Positions 23,557-36,560 of a DNA stretch of 64,000 nucleotides are shown one piece after another. Source of the DNA: Coenobita brevimanus. Its lineage: Eukaryota > Arthropoda > Malacostraca > Decapoda > Coenobitidae. The translations under genes were made by a program, and so were the position numbers. The notes under the pieces were generated by a model. That model had not been told where the DNA came from. It ran no database searches and was given only the letters and a program-made list of their open reading frames with translations. How positions within the stretch are numbered: the stretch's first letter is position 1; every line of letters begins with the position of its first letter. The DNA is taken from NCBI GenBank assembly GCA_032717465.1, contig CM064667.1, positions 912,374 to 976,373 on the forward strand, written 5' to 3'.

Positions 23557-24968
23557 ATAAACCTAAAAGAATACAAAAATACCAAAACTTTTCGTAATTT
23601 ACGTGTCTCTTCCTTAATAAGTAAGCCCTCTACTTTTGTTTAGACCCGAGCCAACGATTTTCTCTGCCTTAGGGGGATAAAAATATGCGGGAGAGACGGC
23701 ATCCATAACAGTAGACAGGGAAAATAAAAGTAGAAATAAATGATTGAAAAAAAAAAAAAAAAAGTACACATGCTCACACCGGCAATTTACGCGTCTCTCT
23801 CCCCCAAACAAGCGCGCCACTTTTCTTGTTTTGACTGAGCCGATGGTTCTCCCCGAGCCATAGCATTGTAAATATATCTTCTCTCTCGCTGACTCTGGCA
23901 CTCTTTATTCTTACCTTTCTGTGGCACTTTTCCTTCTTTTTTTCTGCTTGGTGATGCAAAAATATTCTCATATTCCATATATGTATATATATATTCTTAT
24001 TTTTTAGCAATATAATCTTATCTTTCGGTGACTCCGGCTTCTCAAAACTTACTCATGATTCTTCTTCATATTTCTTGGTATATTTTATGGGTGCCGGAAG
24101 ATTTAGTGTTTATCGATATATTTCTCTGCACAGACTTTTTAATTTTCCTTTACTTCACTTCGGTCTCTTCTTTTGCTTCAGCTTTCACTCCAATTCTTTT
24201 CTGTTCATCATCATCATCATCATCATTGCCATCATCATCATCGTTGTCGTCGTCGTCGTTGCCTTCTTCCTCGTATCAATATTTTAATGACAATAGGCTG
24301 GTTCAGGAAGTACAAACAAAAAAAAAGTATTACCAGATTACGGAGAAAAGATGTGCCATACATCCACTCACTCATTATTCAGGCTTCGAAATTCTTTAAA
24401 TCCCTTCGTCCCATACATTTCCGTCCCGTTTAGAAGGGGGGGAAAAGAAAAAGGGAGGGGAAAAAACCTAATCGCCCGCCCCTCCTACACTGAAGCCATC
24501 CATTCCTTCCCTTTCATTACCACAAACCGGAAATGCGTCATTTTTATGGAGAAAAAAAAAAAATAACCAATCGAGGCGTAAGGAAGGCGATTTCATGTGT
24601 CATTCCTGGAAAACTATCTTTATTCTTTCGTTCTCTTTACCACAAACACACGATGATGGGGAAAAATAAAGAATTATATGGGTCAGTATCAGGGAAGATG
24701 AAGAGAAGGGATGGAAATGAAAAGTGGTGAGGAACTGTTGGGAGGAAAAGAAAACTGAAAAGTGGAAGATTAAAGGACAAAGAAGGATAATATAAGAGGC
24801 GTTCACAGGAGAAAATTAACGACAGTATAGCAGAGTTCAAGAGACTGATGAAGGTGATTGTGATGAGGCTGCTGCTGGTGGTGGTGGTGGTGATGGTGGT
24901 GGTGATGAGGACACTTTCAGGATTTAACATGCGATCAGATTTACTTCTTTCAGTGTGTCACAGTGCAT

Positions 24969-24970
<2 letters not shown>

Positions 24971-25035
<65 letters not shown>

Positions 25036-25082
25036 CACCTCGTTAGTCCTTAGCTTTATCTCTACCCTCAAAGTTCTCACCA

Positions 25083-25167
<85 letters not shown>

Positions 25168-25214
25168 ACCTCGTAAGTCCTTAGCTTTATCTCTACCATC
25201 AGAGTTCTCACCAA

Positions 25215-25270
<56 letters not shown>

Positions 25271-25316
25271 ACCTCGTAAGTCCTTAGCTTTATCTCTACT
25301 CTCAGAGTTCTCACCA

Positions 25317-25387
<71 letters not shown>

Positions 25388-25418
25388 ACAGAGTTCTCAC
25401 CAACCCACACACACTCAC
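24971..25418 (-). repeat. Compound (CA)n / 50-bp spacer array, right-arm copy
   Basis: Same spacer unit as at 3153-3971, here on minus. Three full spacers (near 25035, 25168 and 25270) and one partial near 25387 are present, against six plus one partial in the left arm. Confidence 0.93.
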
Positions 25419-26684
25419 CCACATCCTCTTCACTCCTAACGCACACTCAAATCACTTTCACAACTCTCATCCACCTACATACATTCACTCCCCTTCCCCC
25501 CCCTCGCACTCATACACGTGCGCACATATATACAGGAGCGTCTGCCACAAATCAGAGGTGCCATCATTAATCAGTGTGAGTGCTTAGTGTTCACTGCAGG
25601 CCCGACTTGCAGCCCCAGGCACAGTTCCACACTTACACACCATTACAACACACAAATTCCACTCTCTATATCTACTTAACACCTTCTTCCCCCAACACCA
25701 TTACTCCAGACAACAATAACTTTATCTTAAACATCTACTTAAACCTCCTCTCAATCCGCCAACAACCACACAACCTAAGCTTTCGCTATACACCGAGCCC
25801 CCTTCTCCACCCCGCAATACACAAACACAGACCACTCAGCTGCCCACCTTGATATATTGATTAATTCCGATCCCAATAACTAGCACCTCCTCTCCCCTGC
25901 CTTCTCCTCTCCCCTCTTTAATAGCTCCTCGCTCATTATCTTTAATCACCCTCCCTCCGTCGGTTATCCCCCCCTCTTTCCTTCTCCCTCTCCGAGGTAA
26001 TCACCCATTTATCTATCTTCTAATTGCCTATTTATCATTCCACCAAGTGTCTTATCTATCTGTTCTCTAGTTATCTATCCATTCCCCTGTCTATCTGTCT
26101 TCTAACTGTCCATGTACAATTGTATCCATCCATACATCAATCAATCAATCAATCTTTTCCCTGTCTATAGTACTCTCCATATCCCATTTATTTTCTAACT
26201 GCCTCTCTGTTCATCTTCTGACGGTCTATCTATACCAGCCTTCATCCACCCAACGTTGTATCTTCTAACTGTCTATCTGAACTAGTCTCCATCAACGTAT
26301 CCCTATCTCCTAATTGTCTATCTACACTGGTGTTCACGCATCTACCTATAATATGATTATCAATCTATCCATGCATTCATCTACCTATCTATTAACGGTT
26401 TATCTATATCAACATGCGTCCACCCACCCATCCATCCATCTTCTAATTGTCTATTTATCCATCCATATCCCAACTATCTATCTTTTAATTATCTATACAT
26501 CCTTGTCTCCCTCCACGTATTCATCTACCTACACATCTCCCAATTTATCTACCGAATCCGTTTGTCTGCCGTCATCCTTCTCTACAGAGCAATCACTCAC
26601 TCCACAACTGCCTTCAGTTGTGAGACAAAAGAGTAAGAAAGAAGCCAGATGCATTACCATATTCCTTCTTCCATATATTAACGA

Positions 26685-26689
<5 letters not shown>

Positions 26690-26742
<53 letters not shown>

Positions 26743-26779
26743 TTTACAACCAAATTTGCTATGCTTACAATGGCAAGGA

Positions 26780-26870
<91 letters not shown>
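26690..26870 (+). repeat. Two long (CT)n microsatellites
   Basis: (CT)n at 26690-26740 and 26787-26868. Both are about two to three times longer than their left-arm partners at 1785-1876. Confidence 0.95.
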
Positions 26871-28282
26871 CCTTAATCACCGCCTCCCCCCCCCCAGGCA
26901 GATTATGAACGACTTCTGATACAGTGATTAACGAGGATTATTACGACGGCAACTGAGATCACAGTCTCCAGCCCTTCCCCCAAAATTATCTCCCTCCTTA
27001 CCCACATCCTTCGTTTCCTCTTCTTCTTCCTCCTCCTTCTCTATCTCTGCCTATTCCTCTTCACCCTCTTCTGTCATGGTACTTCCTCCTCCTCCTCCTC
27101 CTCTGGGTACGTATAGTATATATATTTTACACCAACCCAGTTTCTCATTCCTGCCATCTTAAGAGTTGTGTTCTAAATTCTGAGTTAGTGATCCTGGTTC
27201 TTGCGAGGGGTATCTGAGGCATAACATACGTGACAAGATTTATTTTCCTTGTCTTCCTCTTCCTACTCCTCTTCTGTCGTGGTGTTTCCTCCTTTTTCTT
27301 CTTTCCTCTCATTCGTGCGATCTTAAGGCTGTTTGTGTTCAGAGTTCTTCTGTCGTCATTCGGTTTGTACGACTGGTATCTAACGAGAATATACCAAAAC
27401 AAAATATTTTCCCTTCTACCCCTTTTCCTATTCCTACTGATTTCGCTTCCCCTCCTTTGGGTGCATACCGGTCCATACATTTTCCTTCATCTCAGATCCC
27501 CAGTCATTAGTACCTCAAGGTTGTTCATTTGTCCTCGATAATGTAACTGTCTGACGTACTTCACATAAAACATCTATTCTCTCCGATGTTCAGCTATCCT
27601 CAGTTTTCCTTTTCTACCAAACCTATCCCCGCCAGAGACATTTTCCGTCCCATTTTACTGCTGACTGGTTCATAAGCTCTTAAAACTATTGTCATACGAG
27701 TAACAAACCAAAAGATACCAATTTTCCTTGATGTGCAACTCTCCCCAACTTGCCTTTCAAGCAAAACTACACCGGCGGAACAAATTTCCTCTCCTATATT
27801 ATTTGTCTGACTCATAATGTGACAGAAAAATCAATTTCCCTCGATGTCCCTCTCCCCTCAACTTTCCTTTCTATCACAGCCGCCCCACAGGAAAGAGATG
27901 CTGACCCTTAAGTTATCTTATTACTGACTGTGCTCTAAGTTTTCGCAACTGGTGTCTGCCTAATAATACGACAGACTAATCTATTCCCCTCGACGTCCAG
28001 CTCCAATAAACTTTCCTTTCTGCCACAACCGCCCGCAGGAAAGGTATATTGTGTCTCCTAACTCTTTTATCGCTGATTTTATGACTTGCTCGCTGATTCT
28101 GTGGAGTCCATCGCTATCCATCCCGGCGGCTCATCCGCATCGGCGCCTGTCCTTCCCACGCGACTCACGGCACCATATTCTCGTCAGCTTAGATGGCTTT
28201 TAGGCACCTCATCCTTAGCGTTTTATTCCTCTTATCAAAACTATTTATTATTGTGTATGCTCTTGTTACCTTTTCAGTAGGT

Positions 28283-28494
28283 ATACTCTGCTCATTCTAA
28301 CTACGCATAATATTGCTATAACACCATCTTCAATGCTGTGCTGCAGCAAGAAACAACACTAGAATATAGAACTACACACGAAAAAGTGCTGTGGAAAGGA
28401 TGTAGAGCTGTAATATTATCTTTTTTTGCCCCTGAGCTACATGAAATAAGCTCAAAGACGACGAAAATTGCCACCTAGTTAACTTGAATGAACT
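28283..28494 (-). mobile_element. MITE-like TIR element, right-arm partner of copy A
   Basis: Reverse complement of 174-385. It carries one extra segment, AAAAGTGCTGTGGAAAGGATG (near 28382-28400), that matches the family consensus better than the left arm does, so the left-arm copy has lost a few bases there. Confidence 0.5.
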
Positions 28495-28667
28495 ATACAC
28501 AGATTGCATAAAAAACAAGTAAATAGTAATGAGCCACAAGAAGAAATGTGTCAGTAAAGAGGCGATGCTACGGAGCCTTCTAAACTGATGAGAATACGGC
28601 TCTCCTTCTCTCTCTCCATATATGCCACTTCTGGGAACCTCTTCTCTTGATTAGTTCTTGTACTTCT

Positions 28668-29365
28668 GTAGAGTGCACAACAACTCTGCCTCACGTATCG
28701 CTGGCTCATTCTTCCATCTACGTATAACCATCCTCGTCACTCACACACAAAATATATGTCCGGGTGTGTTTACTGAGCAATTCCTAATTTTATCATCATC
28801 ATCACAGTTTTTTATTACCCAACGTTTAATCAATTATGTTCAACACAAAGAAAAGATACTGTATACATCTGGTTTTGAATTATCATCATCATCATCATCA
28901 TCATTATTTTATTCTCTCTGTTATCAATGCGGTGGGTAAGAATCTGAAACAGGACAAGGGAGATGACCACTCAAAGAAAAGGAGCAAAACTTTCAATCGT
29001 TTACCCTCATCCAAGTGTTCGAAATTATCTGAGTTTATTTACACCTCATATAATTTCTATGCCATCCCATCATCTATATACCGCTCCCTCTTCAGCTGAA
29101 TATAATTGACGTTGGGTAGAATGAAACTGAGTTTGTCTACATGGGAAAATAATCCCCTCATGGTTGCATCTGCTCTCCATTTTACTTCAGTTCTGATAAT
29201 TTACTCCAGTAAATTTTCTTTAGCTGAAGTGAGTCGTAGAAGTCTGAGTGTTTAAACGGCAAAAACAGTTTCACAAATCCATGTCGTCTCGAGGCACGAC
29301 TTATCTAATACCCTGTATTGAAGGAAAGGCGTTAGATGTACCTCGAAGGAGAAGCGACAAAGCGT
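28668..29365. other. Spacer, no gene seen
   Basis: AT-rich sequence with two short (ATC)n runs (about 28789-28803 and 28880-28900). No recognisable coding or transposon motif. Confidence 0.6.
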
Positions 29366-29369
29366 CAAA

Positions 29370-30010
29370 TATAATACCTCGAGGGAAGAGCGTCAAATAT
29401 AATACCTCGAGGGAAGAGCGTCAAATATAATACCTCGAGGGAAGAGCGTCAAATATAATACCTCGAGGGAAGAGCGTCAAATATAATACCTCGAGGGAAG
29501 AGCGTCAAATATAATACCTCGAGGGAAGAGCGTCAAATATAATACCTCGAGGGAAGAGTCAAATATAATAGTCAAATATAATACCTCGAGGGAAGAGCGT
29601 CAAATATAATACCTCGAGGGAAGAGCGTCAAATATAATACCTCGAGGGAAGAGCGTCAAATATAATACCTCGAGGGAAGAGCGTCAAATATAATACCTCG
29701 AGGGAAGAGCGTCAAATATAATACCTCGAGGGAAGAGCGTCAAATATAATACCTCGAGGGAAGAGCGTCAAATATAATACCTCGAGGGAAGAGCGTCAAA
29801 TATAATACCTCGAGGGAAGAGCGTCAAATATAATACCTCGAGGGAAGAGCGTCAAATATAATACCTCGAGGGAAGAGCGTCAAATATAATACCTCGAGGG
29901 AAGAGCGTCAAATATAATACCTACAAGAAAAACGTCAAATTTATAAACCTTGAGGGAAAAACGTCAAACGTAACACCTCGAGGGAAAAGCGTCAATTATA
30001 ACCTCAAGGA
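29370..30010 (+). repeat. 28-bp satellite array
   Basis: About 20 near-perfect copies of a 28-base unit containing CCTCGAGGGAAGAGCGTC followed by AAATATAATA. Each unit has a CTCGAG palindrome. One rearranged unit near 29557-29582 lacks several bases. Copies decay at both edges (29335-29370 and 29925-30010), while the core is almost identical, which points to recent expansion or gene-conversion-like homogenisation. No spacers vary, so it is not a CRISPR array. Confidence 0.97.
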
Positions 30011-31900
30011 AAAAAGATCAAATATTATACCTGATCGGAAACGTGTCATTTATTACAGCACTATATCCTTCCACAGCCACAGAATTTCCATAACTTATCC
30101 GACGACTTATACTGGGTGGTCCGTAAATAGCACTCCTCCTGAACCTCACCTGGCAGTATCTTATGTGTTACGGGCACGGCTCAGTGTGGCAGTAGAAAAA
30201 AAAATATGCAGGGCAAACTTTGACAACGCTGACTGAGCCGTCTTGTACATGCAGGTCTTGTTACCACCAGGCAATTTTAATCAGCTAAGGAGAGACTTTT
30301 TTTTTTTTCTTAGAGGTGGAGGGGCTAGATAAAGCTTTCATTGATCCATTCAATACGTGTCCCTCGAGTTGAATAAAATCGTCTGATAGCAACACGAATA
30401 CACTACAAACCTCGTCACCGTACTGAAGAAGTAAACTCCAGACACTGATGACAACATGGTATCAGTGCCAGTGGTCTTGTGGCGCAGCTCCCGAGTCAAA
30501 ACGCGTTGTGGCTTATGCACTATGGTTTGAGTCCCAGAGGTTACTAAAGGATTTTCAGTCGCGTAAAACGGCACCAGGGAGGTAGGTCGGTCTCCTATCC
30601 ATAATTGTTCTGGACCAAGATGGCCTAAGCTCGGACCCCTAAGCTCCAAAAGGGACAAAATGAGGCTAATGGTTACCGTTTTATAATTACAAGTGCGAGC
30701 TAACCTTATAACTTTCAGTATATTTTGTGTGCGTATCCGTAAAGAACATACCTTTCGTCTCGATCTCTCCCTCCTTTTTGTTCAATACATCTGTCCCCCA
30801 CCATTCATTGCGCTTTTATTTCTACATTCTGTTCTCATAATTTTCTCATTTTTCTCTCGCATATCCTCTCCGTCAGCACCATATTTTTGCTTACCTTTTT
30901 CCTGTTCGTAATCTAACACCATCACTGATTTTCGAAGTCATATATGTGCATTCTTTTCGTTCACTCTCCTATTTATGTGGCAGTACGATATATTATTATA
31001 TACTATTATCGTGTGTCTCCTTCTCCCTGCAATCTGGAACCACCTCACCCCATCCTCTGGTGGAGAGGACGTCGGGATGATGCTGATGATGATGATGAAA
31101 TTCCTCTCCTTTCTCCTCTGCTTCAGCTTCTCATAACTTGTCTTTTCACCCCTGTCATCACACTTCTCCATTTTTTTTTTTTTTGCCATCTCTTATTATA
31201 CTTAAATTGCTTCCTCCATTTGTATGACACGTGCTTCCTTTTCACCCGCTTCAATTATTTTTTCAATTAACTTGTCCAACCTTACCTCGTATACAATACT
31301 AGAGCTCCCCCGATCATACGAGGGTTAATGGTACAAGATCAAACACTTTGAAGCTCCAGTGACTCTCTCAGCTGAATATACAGGTCTACTTCCGTAACCT
31401 GGAATTGAAGACTAGAGCTGCCTCGACCATGAGAGAGTTAATCTTCTTATATTCTGGGTCACCATCTCTGAATCACCTCCCTGGCCTGATTCTCCTTTTA
31501 CTTTCCTTTCTGCACAATATCATCCTTCCGGATTATCGATTGACTCTCTCTAAACTTTCTCCTCCCCATCAAATCTCTCTCTAATTCTTCTTTTATTGGG
31601 TCAGATCCTTCTTCTTCATTATCTTCTATCTCCTCTCTAGTCTTCATCCTCAACCTCTACATATTTCTCCCTTCTCTTTTCTCAACCACATCCTTTTCAC
31701 AGTGTTCTTTGTCTTCCATCTCCTTCTTCCTCTTCATTCCTCTTTCTGCTTCTCCTCTACACACTGCCTTTTTCGTACCTTAATCATAATCACGCTCTTG
31801 TTTCTCTCACTTTCAACTTCATCTTCCTTATCATTCTCATTTTATTTTTCCCCTGCTCTCTACCTTCATCTTCTCAATCTTTCTCTCTCACTTAAAACTT
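30011..31900. other. Spacer, no gene seen
   Basis: No coding or transposon motif. A possible very worn tRNA-like head lies near 30478-30535 (GTGGCGCAGCT, then GGTTTGAGTCC) but the body is not shared with the other SINEs. Short T runs occur at 30299-30309 and 31172-31185. Confidence 0.5.
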
Positions 31901-31904
31901 TAGC

Positions 31905-32060
31905 ATCGCTGGGGAGGTGGTGAATTAGTTAGCATGTCCAGCTCACAACTAAAAGGACCCGAGTTCGATTTTCAGGCCAATTAGGCTCTTGGACAAAGAA
32001 TGTTTCCTCCTACTGTTCACCCAGTAGTACAAATGAGAACCCGAAAATAACATCGACCAA
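31905..32060 (+). mobile_element. tRNA-derived SINE, copy 2
   Basis: GGGGAGGTGGTGAATTAGTT, then CTAAAAGGACCCGAGTTCGA, give an A-box-like and B-box-like pair 45 bases apart. The same head recurs at 41107-41200 (TAAAAGGACGCGAGTTCGAC). A tail of about 90 bases follows. Confidence 0.55.
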
Positions 32061-32378
32061 CGTGAGTTTTTTTACGAAGGAAAAATTGGGACTTGGCACA
32101 AAACTGATTTCCCTTTCTCATCCTCTTTCCTCAACGAGGTCCGCGCCCTCTCTCTCTCTTTCTCTGGACAGGGTGTTTTCCCTCCCTTTATGCAAGTCAC
32201 CCTCCTCTCAAGCCCTCCAATTTCTTTTACGTCCTTGTTTTCCGCAGTCTCCCCTTTCTTCTATTCTGCCTCATCTTTCCATTTTTTTTTTTTTTTTTTT
32301 ACCTAATCCTGCTATTCCTTTGCATCTACGTCAGCTTATCCGCCTTTTGTCATTTGCTACTTTCCACTCATAGTGTTT

Positions 32379-32425
<47 letters not shown>

Positions 32426-32940
32426 TTATTCCCAGCAATTGTTATCATGTTAATCCCTTCCTCCAATTCTCTGCCTACGATCCTCTTCTTTCAGGCTTAC
32501 ATTCAGACTCAATCAAGCCACCTTCACTCTCCACTGGCACTCATCCTCTCATCCATCCGCTCATCCACTGCGCTCATCCTCAACGTTCACTCTCTCTTGG
32601 CTCATTCTCTCCCCTTCTCCAGTATTCCTCATCCACTCTGTTCATTCTCTTACCTCATCCTCACGTTCGCTCTCTTTCCCCATCCTCTCTCGTCTTTCTT
32701 GATGCTCTTCATCCACTCCGTTCCTCCTGTTGTACTTACCTGTTTAATCCTTTTCTTCACTCATCCTCGCCGTTCTCCCCCTTGACTCAATCTCTCCCCA
32801 TTTCTCGGTGCTCCTCATGTACTCCACTCATCCTCTGCTGCCTATTCATACTTCTCTTACACCTTTTAATCATTTTATGGATTCGTTCCTATCATCTGCA
32901 ATCTATCTTTTCATCACTGCTTCATAATCCGCAATATCTA
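32061..32940. other. Pyrimidine-rich spacer with (CT)n
   Basis: A (CT)n run at 32384-32422 sits in C/T-rich DNA with irregular repeats of CTCATCC, CATCCACTC and TCTCTCC. Frames are Ser/Leu/Pro low complexity; no gene. Confidence 0.6.
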
Positions 32941-32944
32941 TCTC

Positions 32945-33085
32945 AGTCTATCTATAGTCAGACGTCTTAATTCCGGAAGGGGTGGCCACAGACAAATCGC
33001 TACCATATCATCCTGTCCTCCGCCATCAGGCTGCCCTTTCTCCAACTCACACCTCTCTGTTTCATATACCTCTCCAGTCCTTCAT
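32945..33085 (-). mobile_element. 3'-end fragment of the RTE-like LINE
   Basis: CTATCTATAGTCAGACGTCTTAA, then GGGGTGGCCACAGACAAATCGC and CCTCTCCAGTCC, match the 3' end of the LINE at 17460-19390. Only about 140 bases remain. Confidence 0.75.
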
Positions 33086-33199
33086 CTGAAATATTAACCC
33101 CTTCAGTACACAGTTAATAAAATCATCCAGTGGTTGTAAGCACAAATTATATAAAAATAAAAATTCTCGAAAATGAAACAAAAAAAATCTAATATCAGA

Positions 33200-33720
33200 A
33201 TTAATCCACATATATATTCATTCCCAGACCAATGTTAAATTCATCCAAACATTATGATCCAGTTCATTCACACATTCGTTTTTCTTCATGCATAATCGAA
33301 ATCTTGGCACATAACAATAATCGAATTTATTCATATTTTCGTTCGTCTTAATTCAAAATCAAATTACCTCACACTTTCCCTTTCGTCTATTCCCACACTG
33401 TTATAAAATTCACTACACATCTGTTCATCTTACTCCAAAATGAAATTCAAGCACACATCCACTTACCTAGCCACACATCAATATAAACTTCATTCATACA
33501 TTCGTCTTAATTCAAAATCAAATTCACTCACACATCATTATCAGATTCACACTTTCATTCATCTCTTTCCATATTCAATTAATGCACACATCCACTTTCA
33601 TCCATCCACATATTATTATCAAATTCATTCACAACTTCGTTCATCTTCATCCAAAATCCAGTCCCTGCACACACCCACTTTCATCCACCCACACATCCCT
33701 TCATGCAGGCTTCGGGTCAT
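33200..33720 (+). repeat. Degenerate ~80-bp tandem repeat
   Basis: Units starting near 33228, 33320, 33402, 33483, 33538 and 33613 share AAATTCATTCACAC, TTCGTTCATCTT, CCAAAATCAAATTCA and CACACATCCACTTTC. No gene; the Thr/His/Ser-rich frame 33440-33874 follows the repeat. Confidence 0.6.
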
Positions 33721-33779
33721 TCATCCACCCGGGCATCCAGCGACAAGCATTTCCACTCTCCTGATATACATGTTCGCAT

Positions 33780-34620
33780 CTCACCAGCGTAGCAATAGGA
33801 GGAGAGAGGAAGGCGGGAGAAGAGAGAGGAACACAGGGAGAAGGGATAAAGGAGAAAGAGATGGGCGAGGATGAGAGAGGAGAAAGGGAAAAAGAGATGG
33901 GGGTTGATGACAGACAAAGAGGGAGAAAGATGGGGGGGATGACGCACTGAGGGAGAAAGGGAGAAAGACACAGGGAGGATGACAGAGGAAGAGAGGGGGA
34001 AAGAGACGGGAGATGATGGCAGGCTGAGGGAGAGAGGGAGAAAGAGATGGGGGATGATGACAGACAGAGGGAGAGAGGGAGAATGAAATGTGGAGGATGA
34101 CAGAAGAAGAGAGGGAGAAAGAGCTGGGGGAGAATAACAGAGGGAGAAAAAGAGGAGGGAGATATGACACACGGAGAGAGAGAGAGACGCGTGATGGGTA
34201 AAGGGGTGGGGCAGAGGGAGAGAGGGATATGAGAAAAGATATGCAGAGAAGCACAGGAGAGGAGGAAAAATGGAGAGAGAGAGAGAAGGGAAAGGAGAAG
34301 AGAAGGAGAGAGAGGCAGAATATGAGTAGGGAGGAACAGGACAATAGGACAAGAGTAGAGAGGAAGGGAGGGAGAGAGGGTAGGAGAAGAAAGGGAGAGA
34401 GGGGTAGGAGGAAGGAGGGAGAGATAGGTAGAAGGAAAGAGGGAGCAAGGGACAGATGGAGAGAGAGAGAGACACGGGAAGGAATAGAGATGGTGAGACA
34501 GGAGAGGAGAGGAAAGGAGTAGAAAGAGAGATACAGTTGGAGAGGAGCTGAGAGGGAGAGAGAAGGCTTGAAGAACTGAGTGAAAGAAGAATAGGAGAAG
34601 AGTAGAAGAGGGATGGTTAG
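33780..34620 (+). repeat. Polypurine tract 3 with a GGGAGAAAGAGA unit
   Basis: A/G-rich plus strand. The first half has a recurrent 55-65-base unit containing GATGACAGACNGAGGGAGA, GAGGGAGAAAGAGATGGGGG. Long minus frames (33717-34475 and 33781-34668) are Ser/Leu/Pro low complexity, not genes. Confidence 0.8.
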
Positions 34621-34702
34621 TGCTTCTTTAAACAAGTCAAATCCCCTTTGGGTGTGACGAAGGGACACAAAGACGAATGTACACCAATAATTTTAAATGG
34701 GA

Positions 34703-34785
<83 letters not shown>

Positions 34786-34904
34786 TATCTATCTATCTGT
34801 TGCCAGACGCCTTAATCCCGTAAGAGGTGACCACAAACAAATCGCCTCCATGTAGCCCTGTCCCCCGCCATTTCACTGCCCCGCTCCCAGCTCACACACT
34901 CCTC

Positions 34905-34945
<41 letters not shown>
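34703..34945 (-). mobile_element. RTE-like LINE 3' fragment between (AAT)n/(ATT)n runs
   Basis: (AAT)n and (ATT)n at 34706-34785, then CTATCTATCTGTTGCCAGAC and GGTGACCACAAACAAATCGC through about 34900, then (AAT)n again to 34943. The middle 115 bases are the same LINE 3' end seen at 57683. Confidence 0.75.
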
Positions 34946-34947
<2 letters not shown>

Positions 34948-36005
34948 CAACAAGAAGGAGTAACTTCATTTTAGTGTTAGGTTTCAACAAGACGGTTCCA
35001 AATGGCTGTTATGGATGCAGAGTTAAGGAAGGGGAAACGAATACTCTATACTATAGTATGACGAAGGAACCTTATAAGACTGTTTTAACCTTCTCATTAT
35101 CGGAAAACTGTTATATCATGAACTGAAGAAACGTCACACGATTTTCTTCAGGCGTGAGGGAGTGAAAGGAGCCTGAGGGATAATACTGCTACCCAGGACC
35201 CATATATGGGTCCTGGCTATCACTTGAGGAGAGGGGGCTGGTGTCGAGGATACCCTCTCACATGATGATACTCTACCATGTTACGCTGAGTATCACGAGG
35301 AAGTAGTTTATATTACTTAAGAGAGTACTGTTTTGTTGCATTTTATTTGTTGCATGTCGGTCTTCTGTAAGCGGTGGCGATGAATAGTACAGAATAGGTT
35401 TGTAGGTCAAAGTCACATGACCTAGCTATATTGTTTGTAAATCATCAAGAACACTGTAGTTAATGGCTGATGAAGCAGATGAAAATTTATGTAACAAAGC
35501 ACAAACTAATCGACTCAGGGAAATAAGGTGTTTCTCATTATTGCCCAAAAATTCCTTTGATGATTACTGTGGTCTAAGCAGCTATATACAGGAACATGAT
35601 CTGCCAGTTGTTATACAGATCAAGCATTTTCTCTGAACAAACCACACTGTTTCTGTGCGTTGTGAAGTCTGTAAACAAGTTATACGGAGATCTCTGATTC
35701 GGACATTGTGATTTGATATGCATAACTCAATGTGCTGCTTATAATAAAATGTTTCTACTAATTTGTTCTGGTACGTGGATATGAATTGAGACAAAGTCAT
35801 AAATTTATGCATGGTGGGATAAATAAAAAAGAAAAAGTTAAAGTTTCATGATTAACCTCTACAACAAACAGGATCTATATTGCCGGTAGTACCCACACTG
35901 AGCCAACTTTCCTCTAGGGCAATACACGTGTGTACACCCTCACCCCCCAAAAAAGAGAGGAAAAAAAAAAAAAGTCACTGGCCACCATAACTGTGATGAC
36001 TCGCT
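34946..36005. other. Spacer with one perfect palindrome
   Basis: No gene or transposon motif found. It includes the 24-base palindrome at 35193-35216. Confidence 0.55.
35193..35216. repeat. 24-bp perfect palindrome
   Basis: CCAGGACCCATA followed directly by its reverse complement TATGGGTCCTGG. There is no loop. Nearby sequence shows no matching second copy, so a TIR role is unsupported. Confidence 0.9.
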
Positions 36006-36009
36006 CAGC

Positions 36010-36200
36010 CACCTGCCGATAGTGTCAGTCCGTGTTCACATGTCCCAACACATACTCACCTTGCTGTGTTCGTTACTGGCCGTCTACCACTCCCCAGGCG
36101 TGTCTCAAGTCAATGACGACCTCCTGCACACCCACTTGCCGATTGTGTCAGTCTGTGTTGATATGTGTGACACGTTATGGCCTCGTTGAATTCCTTATTG
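36010..36200 (+). repeat. Imperfect tandem duplication, ~118-bp period
   Basis: CACCTGCCGATAGTGTCAGT near 36010 and CACTTGCCGATTGTGTCAGT near 36128 start two diverged copies that stay alignable through GTTCGTTACTGGC / GAATTCCTTATTGGC. Confidence 0.6.
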
Positions 36201-36438
36201 GCTGCAATCACATTCACCAGAACCCGGAAGGAATGTGTGATCTGGATGCTGAACACCCTCACAGTGCTTCCTGATGGACGACTGACGCTGTGACCATAGT
36301 GTATTGAAATATGAGCGAGATATTTTTGAAGGCTAGGTGAACTGCCAGAGGCTAATATAAGAATAAGAAAACTGACGCAGGCAACCACATTAGACGCTGA
36401 TAATTTGACCCTCCCGTGTGACCTTAATCTCTGACTGG

Positions 36439-36560
36439 TTGTTCTCAGAATCGAATCCCTTCATGCATGATTTACTTTGAACCCTTCCACCACGAGCGGT
36501 TGTTCTCAGAATCGAATCCCTTCATGCATGATTTACTTTGAACCCTTCCACCACGAGCGG
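36439..36560 (+). repeat. Perfect 61-bp tandem duplication
   Basis: Two consecutive copies of a 61-base unit beginning TTGTTCTCAGAATCGAATCC and ending CCACCACGAGCGG. A more diverged third relative follows (TCATTCTCTAACAGTAGGTC near 36619). Confidence 0.95.

Larger units (their letters stand above)
23545..28667 (-). repeat. Right arm of giant inverted repeat
   Basis: This is the reverse complement of the left arm without the Gmr1-like element. It keeps all landmarks of 1-4930 in reverse order: GT array (24971-25418), GATA-type repeats (26000-26560), (CT)n (26690-26866), the degenerate 110-150-bp array, and the MITE-like element (about 28283-28494). Homology ends abruptly at about 28667 only because the left arm leaves the window. 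Confidence 0.93.

Noticed and set aside
29370..30010. CRISPR-like repeat array
   Set aside because: Units are contiguous 28-base repeats with no variable spacers, in a eukaryotic genome.
33717..34668. Long minus ORFs (252 and 295 codons)
   Set aside because: Ser/Leu/Pro low complexity through polypurine tract 3.
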